DNA from: Flavobacterium rakeshii
GTDB taxonomy: Bacteria; Bacteroidota; Bacteroidia; Flavobacteriales; Flavobacteriaceae
Reading direction: 5' to 3'
Assembly (NCBI RefSeq): GCF_009741375.1
Contig: NZ_WOWP01000048.1
Location: 1-33,261 of the forward strand
Length of the DNA stretch: 33,261 nt
Made by a program: the position numbers and the translations under genes. The notes below the pieces were generated by a model, which was not told the DNA's origin, did no database searches, and was given only the letters and a program-made list of their open reading frames with translations. Below, one piece after another: positions 6,081 through 14,838 of the stretch (its first letter is position 1; every line of letters starts with the position of its first letter).

Positions 6081-7406
6081 TTATATGAGGCAAATAGTGA
6101 AGGAACTTCCTTCGTTACTACTCTTGTAATTTAAATAACCTCCGTGGGCATCTACAATGTTTTTTGATAGTGTTAGCCCTATACCGGCACCGTCTTTACG
6201 GGTGGTAAAAAAGGGAAGAAATATCTTGTCTTCAATTTCCTTGTCCACACCCAGACCGGTATCAGATATGGTGATAAAAGTACGTTCCTGTCTTACCTCA
6301 GCAGTAAGGGTTATTATTTTATTTTCCCTGTCTTCCAGCGCATACATGCTATTAGTAAGCAAATTAATAAATACCTGTTCCATTTGGTTGGCATCGACCA
6401 TTAACCAATAGGTTTCGGTAATCTCATTATTAATGGTAATACCTGCTTTTTTGAGTAAGGGTGTCATTACCAAAAGGGTATTGTTTACAAGCTTTGTAAG
6501 TTCGGTTCTTTCTTTGTTAGGAGAAGGCAGCATAGCCAGTTTCCTGTAGCTCTCTATAAAGTTTTGCAGGTGGTCGCTGCGGTGTATCATGGTATTTACA
6601 CTCTCCCTTATATCATTCATGTCTTCTTCAGAAAGCGTTTCCTGTTGTGCCAGTTCGTTAAGGTTTTGGGTTAGCGAACGTATAGGCGTAATGGAGTTCA
6701 TTAGCTCGTGTGAAATAACTTTCATCAGGTTAATCCAGGCATCTTTTTCCTTTTTAGCGACTACCTTTTGAATGGAGTCTAAAAGAATGATATAATACTC
6801 CTGCCCAAAGGTAACCGACCCGGAGGTTTGCAGCATATAGGTTTGGCTTTCCTCATCGTCTATCCGTATTTGTGCCGATACCCTAAAATCTTCAAACTTT
6901 CTTTCTTCAATTATTGAGCATAATGCAGGAAGTTGTTTTTTTAGATACTTCCAGTGGGATACCCGTGGTGTTTGGAAATGTTGTGAGAAATAATCATTCA
7001 TTAGGAATACATTCCATTCCTCATTGGTTTTGTTAAGTATAATTACTCCCGTCTCAATATTGTTTAAAATAGAGCGGTATACTAAATCTTTTGTAAGCTG
7101 TTCATGCTGTCGTGCTTTAAGGGTATCATAAAGCTTAAACAGATTTTTATAATTTTCAAAATCGCTGTGCCTTGAAAAATCGGCAGAGAAGTCGTCACTA
7201 AGTATAGCTGTGATGGTTTTATCGTAAAACAGGTAGGTGTTTCTAATAAAATAAAACAGTTCTGCCATTAGCAGTACACAAACTATTATACAGAATATAG
7301 CCGAATAGGGAAGCCCTTTAGCAAGAGCATAAACTCCCAGTCCGCCGGAAATCATGATAAAGATTAGGCGAAGAAAAAAGAGCTGATAAAGTTTTAGTGA
7401 TTTCAT
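6081..7406 (-). CDS. Membrane histidine kinase, NtrB-like class, minimal extracytoplasmic loop
   Basis: A 441-residue sensor kinase. Two N-terminal membrane helices (about 9-28 and 34-55) are separated by only about five residues. A cytoplasmic PAS-like region follows (about 110-215: NNIETGVIILNKTNEEW onward). The H-box is ISH233ELMNSITPIRSL, the N-box is QVFINLLTNSMYAL, and the G-boxes are DTGLGVD and GAGIGLTLSKNIVDAHGG, so the catalytic core is complete. Three base pairs separate it from the upstream NtrC-type regulator gene, its evident partner. The near absence of a periplasmic loop resembles intramembrane-sensing kinases that monitor envelope stress or an ABC transporter. Its likely task is to phosphorylate the regulator that controls the divergent exporter operon; the signal is unknown. 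Confidence 0.92.
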   Translation of the reverse strand: MKSLKLYQLFFLRLIFIMISGGLGVYALAKGLPYSAIFCIIVCVLLMAELFYFIRNTYLFYDKTITAILSDDFSADFSRHSDFENYKNLFKLYDTLKARQHEQLTKDLVYRSILNNIETGVIILNKTNEEWNVFLMNDYFSQHFQTPRVSHWKYLKKQLPALCSIIEERKFEDFRVSAQIRIDDEESQTYMLQTSGSVTFGQEYYIILLDSIQKVVAKKEKDAWINLMKVISHELMNSITPIRSLTQNLNELAQQETLSEEDMNDIRESVNTMIHRSDHLQNFIESYRKLAMLPSPNKERTELTKLVNNTLLVMTPLLKKAGITINNEITETYWLMVDANQMEQVFINLLTNSMYALEDRENKIITLTAEVRQERTFITISDTGLGVDKEIEDKIFLPFFTTRKDGAGIGLTLSKNIVDAHGGYLNYKSSNEGSSFTICLI

Positions 7407-7409
7407 AGC

Positions 7410-8756
7410 TTATTTTTTACCTAATTCATACTTATCCATCCTGCGGTAGAGAGCAGCTCTTGAGAGTCCCAGTTCCTCGGCAGTTTTACTAATGTTGTTA
7501 TTGTGTTTTTGCAGGGCACGCTCTATAGCTGTTTTTTCCATGTCAGACAGTTGTGTGTCCTGTACACTATCAACCTCTGTCACTTCCTCTAAATCAAGAT
7601 CGGTAGCCGTAATTTCATTTTCCTCACATAATATAACAGCACGCTCTATACGGTTTTCCATTTCCCTAATGTTACCATTCCAGGCATGTTTTTCAATTTG
7701 TTCTAAAGCTGTTTTGGAGAAGCTAAGGTTCGATCTGTCATATTTGGTTTCCATTTTATTTAACAGGAACGAAGCCAGATCAATCAGGTCTTCAGTACGC
7801 TCTCTTAGCGGAGGTAATACTATTTCCATAGTATTGATACGATAGTACAAATCTTCCCTAAACTGTTTTGAGGCCACTTCCTCTTTTAGATCGGCATTAG
7901 TAGCGGTAATAATCCTAACATCTACAGCACGGGGTTTGGCTTCACCAAGCCTTGTAACTTGTTTGTTTTGTATAACCTGTAATAATTTTGATTGCAGGTG
8001 TAGTGGAATGTTACCAATTTCATCGAGAAATATAGTGCCATTGTGTGCCATTTCAAACCTACCCGCAGTATCGGTTTTAGCATCGGTAAAGGCACCTTTG
8101 GCGTAACCAAATAATTCACTTTCAAATATATTTTCGTTAAGCGCACCTAAATCCACATGTATAAATGGTTTTGCAGCCCTTTGCGATTTTTGGTGAATAT
8201 GGTTTGCCATAACATATTTACCGGTACCGTTTTCTCCAAGTATTAATACATTTGCATCGGTTTTGGCAACTTTATCGGCGAGTGAATACGCTCTTTTTAT
8301 AGCAACCGACTCACCTACAAAATAGTTGTCTTTATCCGGTTTGACAGCTTCCTGTTTTCTTTCTTTACGGCTTTCGGTTACGGCAGCTTTCACTACCTCA
8401 ACAAGTTTGTTGTTATCCCACGGCTTTAATAAATAATCAAAAGCTCCCAGTTTTAGTCCTTCAACAGCGGTTTCTACTTTTCCAAAGGCTGTCATGAGTA
8501 TCATAACTGTTTTAGGGGAGAAGGTTTTTATTTCTTTAAGAAGGTATATGCCTTCGCGTCCGTCTTCAAAACCTATACGGTAATTCATGTCCAAAAGCAC
8601 CACATCAATTTGATTTTCTGCCAATACCTCAACAGCCTTTTTAGGGTCGTTTAGCGTAAAAATTTGTTCAAAATGTTTTTTTAAAACCATTTTAGCGGCA
8701 AAAAGTATGTCTTCCTTATCATCAATAACTAAGATGTTGGCATGGGTTTTTTTCAT
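7410..8756 (-). CDS. NtrC-family sigma-54-dependent response regulator
   Basis: Starting from the ATG at 8756 (MKKTHANILVIDD) gives 448 residues; the longer frame to 8777 needs a TTG start and adds seven residues before the receiver fold. The receiver domain (about 6-125) has D12/D13, phosphoacceptor D56 (LLD56M), T89 and K111. The AAA+ domain (about 147-380) has Walker A GENGTGK (174-180), the loop GAFTDA (221-226), and Walker B IFLDEIGN (242-249). The C-terminal Fis-type helix-turn-helix is NNISKTAEELGLSRAALYRRMDKY. The loop reads GAFTDA instead of the sigma-54-contacting GAFTGA. It is the first gene of the regulator-kinase-lipoprotein operon and is divergent from the exporter operon. A perfect palindrome just upstream (8777-8802) is a candidate enhancer site for this protein. 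Confidence 0.93.
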   Translation of the reverse strand: MKKTHANILVIDDKEDILFAAKMVLKKHFEQIFTLNDPKKAVEVLAENQIDVVLLDMNYRIGFEDGREGIYLLKEIKTFSPKTVMILMTAFGKVETAVEGLKLGAFDYLLKPWDNNKLVEVVKAAVTESRKERKQEAVKPDKDNYFVGESVAIKRAYSLADKVAKTDANVLILGENGTGKYVMANHIHQKSQRAAKPFIHVDLGALNENIFESELFGYAKGAFTDAKTDTAGRFEMAHNGTIFLDEIGNIPLHLQSKLLQVIQNKQVTRLGEAKPRAVDVRIITATNADLKEEVASKQFREDLYYRINTMEIVLPPLRERTEDLIDLASFLLNKMETKYDRSNLSFSKTALEQIEKHAWNGNIREMENRIERAVILCEENEITATDLDLEEVTEVDSVQDTQLSDMEKTAIERALQKHNNNISKTAEELGLSRAALYRRMDKYELGKK

Positions 8757-8776
8757 TGATTGTACGGTTTCGGACA

Positions 8777-8802
8777 AATACTGTTCGATAACGGACAGTA
8801 TT
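8777..8802. promoter_or_regulatory. Perfect palindrome, candidate NtrC-type enhancer (UAS)
   Basis: AATACTGT (8777-8784) and ACAGTATT (8795-8802) form a perfect 8-bp-arm inverted repeat with a 10-bp centre. It lies 20 bp upstream of the regulator start and about 95 bp upstream of the start site predicted for the divergent HlyD gene, a typical enhancer distance for sigma-54 activators. CGGACA also occurs twice, 21 bp apart (8771 and 8792). Confidence 0.55.
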
Positions 8803-8859
8803 GTTTATTGAGGTTTTTTTATTTAGCTGGTTTATAGTTGGTTGTGAGTTTTAAATGCG

Positions 8860-8874
8860 TGGCACGAAATTGTA
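8860..8874 (+). promoter_or_regulatory. Near-match to a sigma-54 (-24/-12) promoter
   Basis: TGGCACG at 8860-8866 is a perfect -24 half. TTGT at 8870-8873 stands where TTGC would be expected, but one base too close and with C replaced by T. If used, transcription would start near 8885, about 16 nt before the HlyD start. The NtrC-type regulator next door supports it; the imperfect -12 half weakens it. Confidence 0.4.
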
Positions 8875-8900
8875 TTTATATATGCCAAACGAACTTAAAC

Positions 8901-10139
8901 ATGGACACCATCATTAACCGTAAAAATAAAAAAAATAAATATCTGCTATTAGCAGTTCCTGCTTTTTTACTGTTGGGATACTTTGTGTATGCTGCCGTAA
9001 CAAAGAAAAGAAGCCTTACCGTAACCAAAAGTGAAATAACCATTAAAACGGTAGAGAAAGACTATTTTGAAGACTTTATTGTTTTTCAGGCAAAGGTAGA
9101 ACCGCTAAACTCCATGCTGCTTAATGTGATTGAAGGCGGTGCTGTACAGGAAATATTTGTTGAGAATGGTGATATGGTAGAAAAAGGACAGCCACTGGCA
9201 AGGCTTTACAATCCTAATACCGAACTGAACTATGTAACACAGGAGACTTCTATAATAGAGCAGATAAACAACCTTAGTAAAGCAAAGCTTGACCTGCGCA
9301 ATCAGGAACTGAGCATGGCAAAAGATCTAATAGCGATAGATCACGACTTTCAGGATGCTAAAAACCAGTACGACCTGCACGAAAAGCTGTATGGAGAAGA
9401 GATACTTTCTAAAAACGAATGGGAAAAAACACAGGAAAATTTCAGGTTTCAAAAAGAACGTAAAAACATAATACAGCAAAGTATACAAAAGGAAAAACAG
9501 GCCAACCAGATACAAATAGCACAAATTTCCCAATCGCAGGCTATTATGTACAAAAGCCTTGAGATATTAAGGGAAAACAAAAAACATTTTTTGGTAACAG
9601 CACCGCTTGCCGGTAGGCTTACCTCTTTTGAGCCTGTACTGGGTAAAAACTACCAGAGTGGCGATAACATAGGTAAGATAGATGTAATGAACGGGTATAA
9701 ACTGGTAGCCGAGGTAGATGAATTTTATCTGCAAAGGGTAACTGTAAACCAAAAAGGAAAAATAGATCATAAGGGCGAAATGATAGATGTGGTAGTAACT
9801 AAGGTAATCCCCGAGATTATTAACGGTCGTTTTATTGTAGAACTCAATTTTGCTGCCGATAAGGAACTGAAATTACAACAGGGATTAAGCTTTGGGGTTA
9901 GACTTATGCTTTCTGAAAAGGAAAAAACACTGGTAATGCCTAAAGGCAGATTTACAGAGGAAACATCGGGTAAATGGATATTTGTGGTAAATGGCAATAA
10001 GGCCGAAAGGCGTGAAATAAAACTGGGAAGGGAAAATCCGGTTTATCACGAAGTACTGGGAGGCCTAAAGGAAGGAGACAGGGTAATAACATCGGGGTAT
10101 ATTGATTATACTGATGTGGAAATTTTAAATTTGGAATAA
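8901..10139 (+). CDS. HlyD/MacA-like periplasmic adaptor (membrane fusion protein)
   Basis: The ATG at 8901 (MDTIINRKNKKNKYL) gives 412 residues; the longer frame from 8838 needs TTG and would swallow the candidate promoter. A single N-terminal membrane anchor (about 14-33) is followed by a lipoyl-like half (GGAVQEIFVENGDMVEKGQPLARL), a long helical hairpin (about 115-215), the second lipoyl half (VTAPLAGRLT), and beta-barrel and membrane-proximal domains ending with GLKEGDRVITSGYIDY. It should link the inner-membrane permeases to the TolC-like channel encoded at the end of the same operon. It is the first gene of a six-gene operon divergent from the NtrC-type regulator. Confidence 0.93.
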   Translation: MDTIINRKNKKNKYLLLAVPAFLLLGYFVYAAVTKKRSLTVTKSEITIKTVEKDYFEDFIVFQAKVEPLNSMLLNVIEGGAVQEIFVENGDMVEKGQPLARLYNPNTELNYVTQETSIIEQINNLSKAKLDLRNQELSMAKDLIAIDHDFQDAKNQYDLHEKLYGEEILSKNEWEKTQENFRFQKERKNIIQQSIQKEKQANQIQIAQISQSQAIMYKSLEILRENKKHFLVTAPLAGRLTSFEPVLGKNYQSGDNIGKIDVMNGYKLVAEVDEFYLQRVTVNQKGKIDHKGEMIDVVVTKVIPEIINGRFIVELNFAADKELKLQQGLSFGVRLMLSEKEKTLVMPKGRFTEETSGKWIFVVNGNKAERREIKLGRENPVYHEVLGGLKEGDRVITSGYIDYTDVEILNLE

Positions 10140-10157
10140 AATTATAAATACAGAAAC

Positions 10158-10199
10158 GGGAGTTCAGTCATCATCAAAATAAAATCAACCAACCAACTT
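10158..10199 (+). repeat. Intergenic leader resembling the one before the first permease gene
   Basis: The sequence GGGAGTTCAGTCATCATC plus the following AAAATAAAATCAACCAACC tract in front of the S41 peptidase gene closely resembles the sequence at 12378-12418 before the first permease gene (AGGAGTCAATCATCAGTC, then AAAATCAATAAAAACCAATC). The gap before the ATPase gene lacks it. It may be a duplicated translation leader. Confidence 0.4.
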
Positions 10200-11645
10200 A
10201 TGAAACAAATTTTGTTTAGCTTTTTACTAGTAATTATTTCATACTTAAATGCTTTTTCACAGCACTGTAATTGTGAAGAGAATTTTAAATGGGTCAAAAA
10301 GACTTTTGAAGAAAATGATGCAGGATTTAATTATGCATTGAGCATTAAAGGAGAAGCAGCTTATAAAAAGCATAATGATTTTTACGAAAGTAAAGTAAAA
10401 GAAATTACAGACCTGGATAAATGTGCCGACGTTATTTATGATTGGCTGACTTTTTTCAGGAAAGGTCACTTTTATATAAATATAATTCAAGACAGCAATG
10501 AAGTAACGGAAAAAGCTATAATCAATACCGAGAACTGGGAAAAGTATCCTATTAGTGAAGAAGAGTTTAATAAGTATCTCTCTAAAGGAAAGCATGAATC
10601 ACTGGAGGGAATATGGAAAACAGATCCTTACACAATAGGTGTTATAAAAACAAAATCTGGATATACCGGTTTTATACTTGACGGAGGTAATACTTCGTGG
10701 CAAAAATATGAGGTTAAGTTTAAGCTTAATGTTACCGAACCTAACAGCTATGGATGTACTTATTATTTAAGGGATTATTCAGAATATAAGCTTAATAACA
10801 TCATACAGATAGGTGAAAATACATTACAAATTGATAATATTTTTCTTTATAGGGTAAATCCGAAACTTGAAGATACTAAACAAATAAAAAGTTACCTGGA
10901 GCTTATTAAGGCAAACAGACCTTTAATGCAACAGTATTCTGATTCTACCCTAGTGTTACGCATACCTTCATTTTCAAATGGTTATAAAAGGGAGATTGAC
11001 AGTGTAATAGCAGCTAATCATGATAAAATTATATCGACCCCAAACCTGATAATAGATATACGAAATAACGGAGGAGGATCTGACGGGAGTTACAGTGAAA
11101 TAATACCATATTTATATACTAATCCAATTCGGATTGTTGGTATGGAGTTGCTTTCCACAACACTTAATAACAAACGCATGGAGAGCTATTTAGATGATCC
11201 TGATATAACAAAAAAAGATAAAAAAGAAGTACAAAAATCTTTAAAAATACTTAATGATAATCTGGGCAAATTTGTAAATCTTGGAGATAAAAAGGTTTAT
11301 ATACAGGAACTTAATACAGTATACAGTTACCCTAAAAATGTAGGTATATTAATAAATAAAGGTAATGGCAGTACAAGTGAACAGTTTTTACTGGCTGCAA
11401 AACAAAGTAGTAAAACTAAACTGTTTGGTACAACTACAGCAGGTGTGCTGGATATCTCGAATATGTATTATGCCATCTCTCCCTCGGGCGACTTAAAGCT
11501 GGGATACTGCCTGTCAAAAAGTTATAGAATACCAGATATGGCAATAGATGGTAAAGGTATTTTACCCGATTATTATCTTGATAGTGAAATACCGCAATCT
11601 GAATGGGTGCAATATGCACAAGACAGTTTTAGCAAAAATAAATAA
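10200..11645 (+). CDS. Exported S41-family (tail-specific/tricorn-type) serine peptidase
   Basis: A 481-residue protein with a signal peptide (about 1-20, ending NAFSQ) and a mature start with closely spaced cysteines (HCNC). The middle has no motif I can name. The S41 core is visible as LIIDIRNNGGGSDGSY near 282-297 and GNGSTSEQFLLAAKQS near 388-403, which holds the nucleophilic Ser, followed by KLFGTTTAG and the late GKGILPDYYLD typical of the family. There is no obvious PDZ domain, and no Lys at the FGKG position of CtpA-type enzymes, so the tricorn-like S41 subgroup is more likely. It should act in the periplasm. Its place between the adaptor and ATPase genes, 61 bp after the former and 18 bp before the latter, suggests work on the exported substrate or the envelope. 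That role is inferred. Confidence 0.82.
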   Translation: MKQILFSFLLVIISYLNAFSQHCNCEENFKWVKKTFEENDAGFNYALSIKGEAAYKKHNDFYESKVKEITDLDKCADVIYDWLTFFRKGHFYINIIQDSNEVTEKAIINTENWEKYPISEEEFNKYLSKGKHESLEGIWKTDPYTIGVIKTKSGYTGFILDGGNTSWQKYEVKFKLNVTEPNSYGCTYYLRDYSEYKLNNIIQIGENTLQIDNIFLYRVNPKLEDTKQIKSYLELIKANRPLMQQYSDSTLVLRIPSFSNGYKREIDSVIAANHDKIISTPNLIIDIRNNGGGSDGSYSEIIPYLYTNPIRIVGMELLSTTLNNKRMESYLDDPDITKKDKKEVQKSLKILNDNLGKFVNLGDKKVYIQELNTVYSYPKNVGILINKGNGSTSEQFLLAAKQSSKTKLFGTTTAGVLDISNMYYAISPSGDLKLGYCLSKSYRIPDMAIDGKGILPDYYLDSEIPQSEWVQYAQDSFSKNK

Positions 11646-11663
11646 CCAACAAAAAATACAATT

Positions 11664-12368
11664 ATGATCAAAATAGAAAACCTTTCAAAAGTATTCAGGA
11701 CAGAAGAAGTTGAAACAAAAGCATTAAATGATATATCTATCGAAGTTAAAAAAGGCGAGTTTGTAACCATTATGGGAGCATCGGGTTGTGGTAAATCAAC
11801 ACTGCTTAATATAGTGGGGCTACTGGACAGCGCATCGGGCGGAAGTTACAAACTGCTGGACAGGGAGATAAACGGACTTAGCGAAAGCGAAAAGGCTAAA
11901 GTAAGAAAGGAAAACATAGGCTTTGTATTCCAAAATTTCAATTTGATAGATGAGCTTTCGGTTTACGATAATATAGAACTACCACTTATTTACAACAATG
12001 TTCCGTCGGGTGAAAGAAAGAAAAGAGTAGAAGAAATTGCTGAGCGTTTGGGTATTTCACACAGGCTAAAACATTACCCGCAACAGTTATCGGGCGGGCA
12101 GCAGCAAAGAGCAGCCGTAGCAAGGGCGCTGGTAAACAATCCTAAAATAATCCTTGCCGATGAGCCTACGGGTAACCTGGATAGTAAAAACGGTAATGAG
12201 GTTATGGAACTGTTAACCGATTTACATGCTAACGGAGCAACAATACTTATGGTTACCCACTCTGAATATGATGCTTCATTTTCCCAAAAAACCATTTACA
12301 TGAAAGACGGTATGATACTTAAGGAGAAACTGAATAACAGGAATGTTGATGTTCTCATATCAAACTAA
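11664..12368 (+). CDS. ABC transporter ATPase, LolD/MacB type
   Basis: A 234-residue ATPase with Walker A GASGCGKST (38-46), Q-loop VFQNFNLID (88-96), signature LSGGQQQR (142-149), Walker B ILADEPTGNLD (163-173) and the H-loop in MVTHSEYDASF. Length and the DEPTGNLDS motif place it with the LolD/MacB/SalX class, whose permeases work by mechanotransmission rather than classical transport. It should energise the two FtsX-like permeases encoded directly downstream. It is the third gene of the exporter operon. Confidence 0.96.
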   Translation: MIKIENLSKVFRTEEVETKALNDISIEVKKGEFVTIMGASGCGKSTLLNIVGLLDSASGGSYKLLDREINGLSESEKAKVRKENIGFVFQNFNLIDELSVYDNIELPLIYNNVPSGERKKRVEEIAERLGISHRLKHYPQQLSGGQQQRAAVARALVNNPKIILADEPTGNLDSKNGNEVMELLTDLHANGATILMVTHSEYDASFSQKTIYMKDGMILKEKLNNRNVDVLISN

Positions 12369-12418
12369 TAATAACACAGGAGTCAATCATCAGTCAAAAT
12401 CAATAAAAACCAATCACC

Positions 12419-14836
12419 ATGTTAAAAAACTGGCTAAAAATATTTTTATACAATGCAAAGAAGAACAAGTTCTTCACAGCCCTTAACACACTGGGGTTAA
12501 GCATTGGTATAGCCGCACTTATATTTGCCATATTGTACTGGAATGAAGAGCATAGTTATAACCAGTGGAATCCGGAAAAAGATACTGTGTTTACCGTTGC
12601 TACCGATTTGGGTAACGATATAGTTTGGCCCTACAGTGTATACCCGCTGGCAAAGTACATGAAAGAGGAACCGGCAATAGAGGAGTTTTGTTACTTCAAT
12701 AACTGGTATTATTACGAGTTGGTATATTATGGAGAGAAAAAGCAACAAATAAACATACTGGATACCCAAAAGAACTTCTTTAACTTCTGTCCGTTTGAAT
12801 TTGTGAAAGGAGATATCAATAATGCATTTCCCGATATAAACAGTATTGTGCTGGAAGAGAAAACGGCTCAGTCTCTTTTTGGGAGTGAAGATCCTATAGG
12901 TAAGGAAATTAGATATTCAGGTAGGAAGCTGGTTGTAAGAGGGGTTTATAAAATACCCGGAAAATCATCTTTTGAGCCTGATGCGGTTACTAATTTAATA
13001 GAAGGAACAAGGCTTAAAGGTAATGAGGACGGATGGGGTAATTTTAACTTCGGGCTGATGCTAAAAACCAAATCACCTGAAGATGCTGATAAGGCCAGGG
13101 AAGCAGTTGAGAACATTTATTTCGAATATAGAACAAAGCCCTATGCTAAAGAAGAAGGGCTTTCGGTTGAAGAGTATATTAAAACAAACGGTACTGTAAA
13201 AATAAGATTAACGTCACTGGCTAACAACCGCCTGCATTCAACTGTAGAGGAAGATACACCCGAAGGGCAGGGTAACTATCAGTTTATGCTTATAATGCTT
13301 GGACTTTCTGTACTAATATTAATACTTTCAATAGTAAATTACGTAAACCTTGCTACTGCAAATGCCATTAAAAGAGCTAAGGAGGTAGGAGTACGTAAAA
13401 TACTTGGCGCCACAAAGAAAAACATAGTTAAGCAGTTTATTTTTGAAACAGTACTGGTTACTATAATGGCAATTGTACTGGCTCTTGTAATTGTAGAGCT
13501 GTCACTGCCTTATTATAATGATTTCCTTAATAAAACACTCGTTATTAGTAGTAGTCAGTTCTACTTTCAGCTTATAGTAATATTTTTTGTAGTAGTTTTT
13601 ATGGCAGGTATGTTGCCGGCAGTATATGTTTCCAACTTTAATACCTTAAAAGTACTTAGAGGTAACTTTGGTAGAAGTAAAAACGGAGTATGGTTACGTA
13701 ACGGTATGCTTGTACTACAGTTTGCCATAGCAGCCTTTTTTATAATAGGTTCCTATATAGTTCATGAGCAGGTAGATTATATGAGTAATAAAGATTTGGG
13801 ACTTAAAGGAGACCAGGTTATAGAAATTTACTATAGAAGACCTTACAATGATGACCCAGCCATAATGTTTAATAACTACACTGTTGTTAAGCAGGAACTA
13901 AGTAAAATTAAAGGGGTACAAGCCGTAGCGGCAGCAGCATTTTCTTTAGGAGGAGGGGCAGGTTCATCATCGGGCTTTACTTACAATGAGAGTTATATAC
14001 AGGCAAAAAACATGGCAGCCGACTTCGGTTTCCTTGATATGCTGGAAATTAAAATGGTTAAGGGAAGGGCTCTTTCAGATAAGTTTTCATCAGATACCAT
14101 AAACGGAATGATGATAAATGAAACAGCCATGAAACTGATGAGGGAAAAAGATCCTGTTGGTAAGACTATTGACTGGAATGGAGAGCAACTTCGTGTTGTA
14201 GGTGTTGTAAAGGATTTTCATTTAAACGGTCCGCAAAACGAAATACCACCTATGTCATTCTTTCATTTTAAAACAATTGACTGGCTTACTTATAATATGG
14301 ATAAGGTCTATGTAAAGATATCGGCAGATGAAATGGGAGGAGCTTTAGAAGAAATTGAGAAGTTCTGGACTTCCAAAGTAGATACAGAGTATCCGTTTGG
14401 TTATGAGTTTGTAAACAAAAAATACCAGAGAAGCTATCAGCAATATGTAAATCAAAAAAATCTGTTTTCTCTTTTAAACGGTGTGGTTATACTTATAGCG
14501 CTATTTGGGTTGTTTGCACTGGCTTCTTATAGCATACAGCGTAAAATGAAAGACATTGCCATACGTAAAACTCTTGGAGCAGAAACTAAAGTACTGCTTA
14601 AAGAACTTTCTAAACAGTATATACTGTTTTGTGTAGCGGGTTTTATTCTGGCAACTGTGCCGGCATGGATATTACTTAATAAATGGCTTGAAAATTTTGC
14701 TTACAGGATAGATATTTCGTTTGTACCTTTTATTATAGGCTTTATTGTGTTGATGATACTTACGCTTGTTGTAGTACTATCCAGAGCGTATGCTGCTACG
14801 AGGGTTAATATTCTTAAATACCTTAAATACGAATAG
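12419..14836 (+). CDS. FtsX/MacB-type ABC permease, first copy
   Basis: An 805-residue permease made of two repeated halves, the large layout typical of Bacteroidota. The first half has a membrane helix near 21-41 (LGLSIGIAALIFAILYW), a long periplasmic MacB_PCD-like domain (about 45-285), and an FtsX core from about 288 with KRAKEVGVRKILGATKKNIVKQF between helices. The second half repeats this from about 425 (GMLVLQFAIAAFFIIGSYIV), with a second periplasmic domain and RKMKDIAIRKTLGAETKVLLKEL near 705-730, then two C-terminal helices. It lies 50 bp after the ATPase gene and 2 bp before a close paralogue, so the two probably form a heterodimer on the ATPase. Confidence 0.94.
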   Translation: MLKNWLKIFLYNAKKNKFFTALNTLGLSIGIAALIFAILYWNEEHSYNQWNPEKDTVFTVATDLGNDIVWPYSVYPLAKYMKEEPAIEEFCYFNNWYYYELVYYGEKKQQINILDTQKNFFNFCPFEFVKGDINNAFPDINSIVLEEKTAQSLFGSEDPIGKEIRYSGRKLVVRGVYKIPGKSSFEPDAVTNLIEGTRLKGNEDGWGNFNFGLMLKTKSPEDADKAREAVENIYFEYRTKPYAKEEGLSVEEYIKTNGTVKIRLTSLANNRLHSTVEEDTPEGQGNYQFMLIMLGLSVLILILSIVNYVNLATANAIKRAKEVGVRKILGATKKNIVKQFIFETVLVTIMAIVLALVIVELSLPYYNDFLNKTLVISSSQFYFQLIVIFFVVVFMAGMLPAVYVSNFNTLKVLRGNFGRSKNGVWLRNGMLVLQFAIAAFFIIGSYIVHEQVDYMSNKDLGLKGDQVIEIYYRRPYNDDPAIMFNNYTVVKQELSKIKGVQAVAAAAFSLGGGAGSSSGFTYNESYIQAKNMAADFGFLDMLEIKMVKGRALSDKFSSDTINGMMINETAMKLMREKDPVGKTIDWNGEQLRVVGVVKDFHLNGPQNEIPPMSFFHFKTIDWLTYNMDKVYVKISADEMGGALEEIEKFWTSKVDTEYPFGYEFVNKKYQRSYQQYVNQKNLFSLLNGVVILIALFGLFALASYSIQRKMKDIAIRKTLGAETKVLLKELSKQYILFCVAGFILATVPAWILLNKWLENFAYRIDISFVPFIIGFIVLMILTLVVVLSRAYAATRVNILKYLKYE

Positions 14837-14838
14837 TT

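Noticed and set aside
8757..8777. N-terminal extension of the NtrC-type regulator
   Set aside because: It requires a TTG start; the ATG at 8756 gives the standard short lead into the receiver domain.
8838..8900. N-terminal extension of the HlyD-like adaptor
   Set aside because: It depends on a TTG start and adds Cys-rich residues in front of an otherwise normal membrane-anchored adaptor. It also covers the sigma-54-like promoter.
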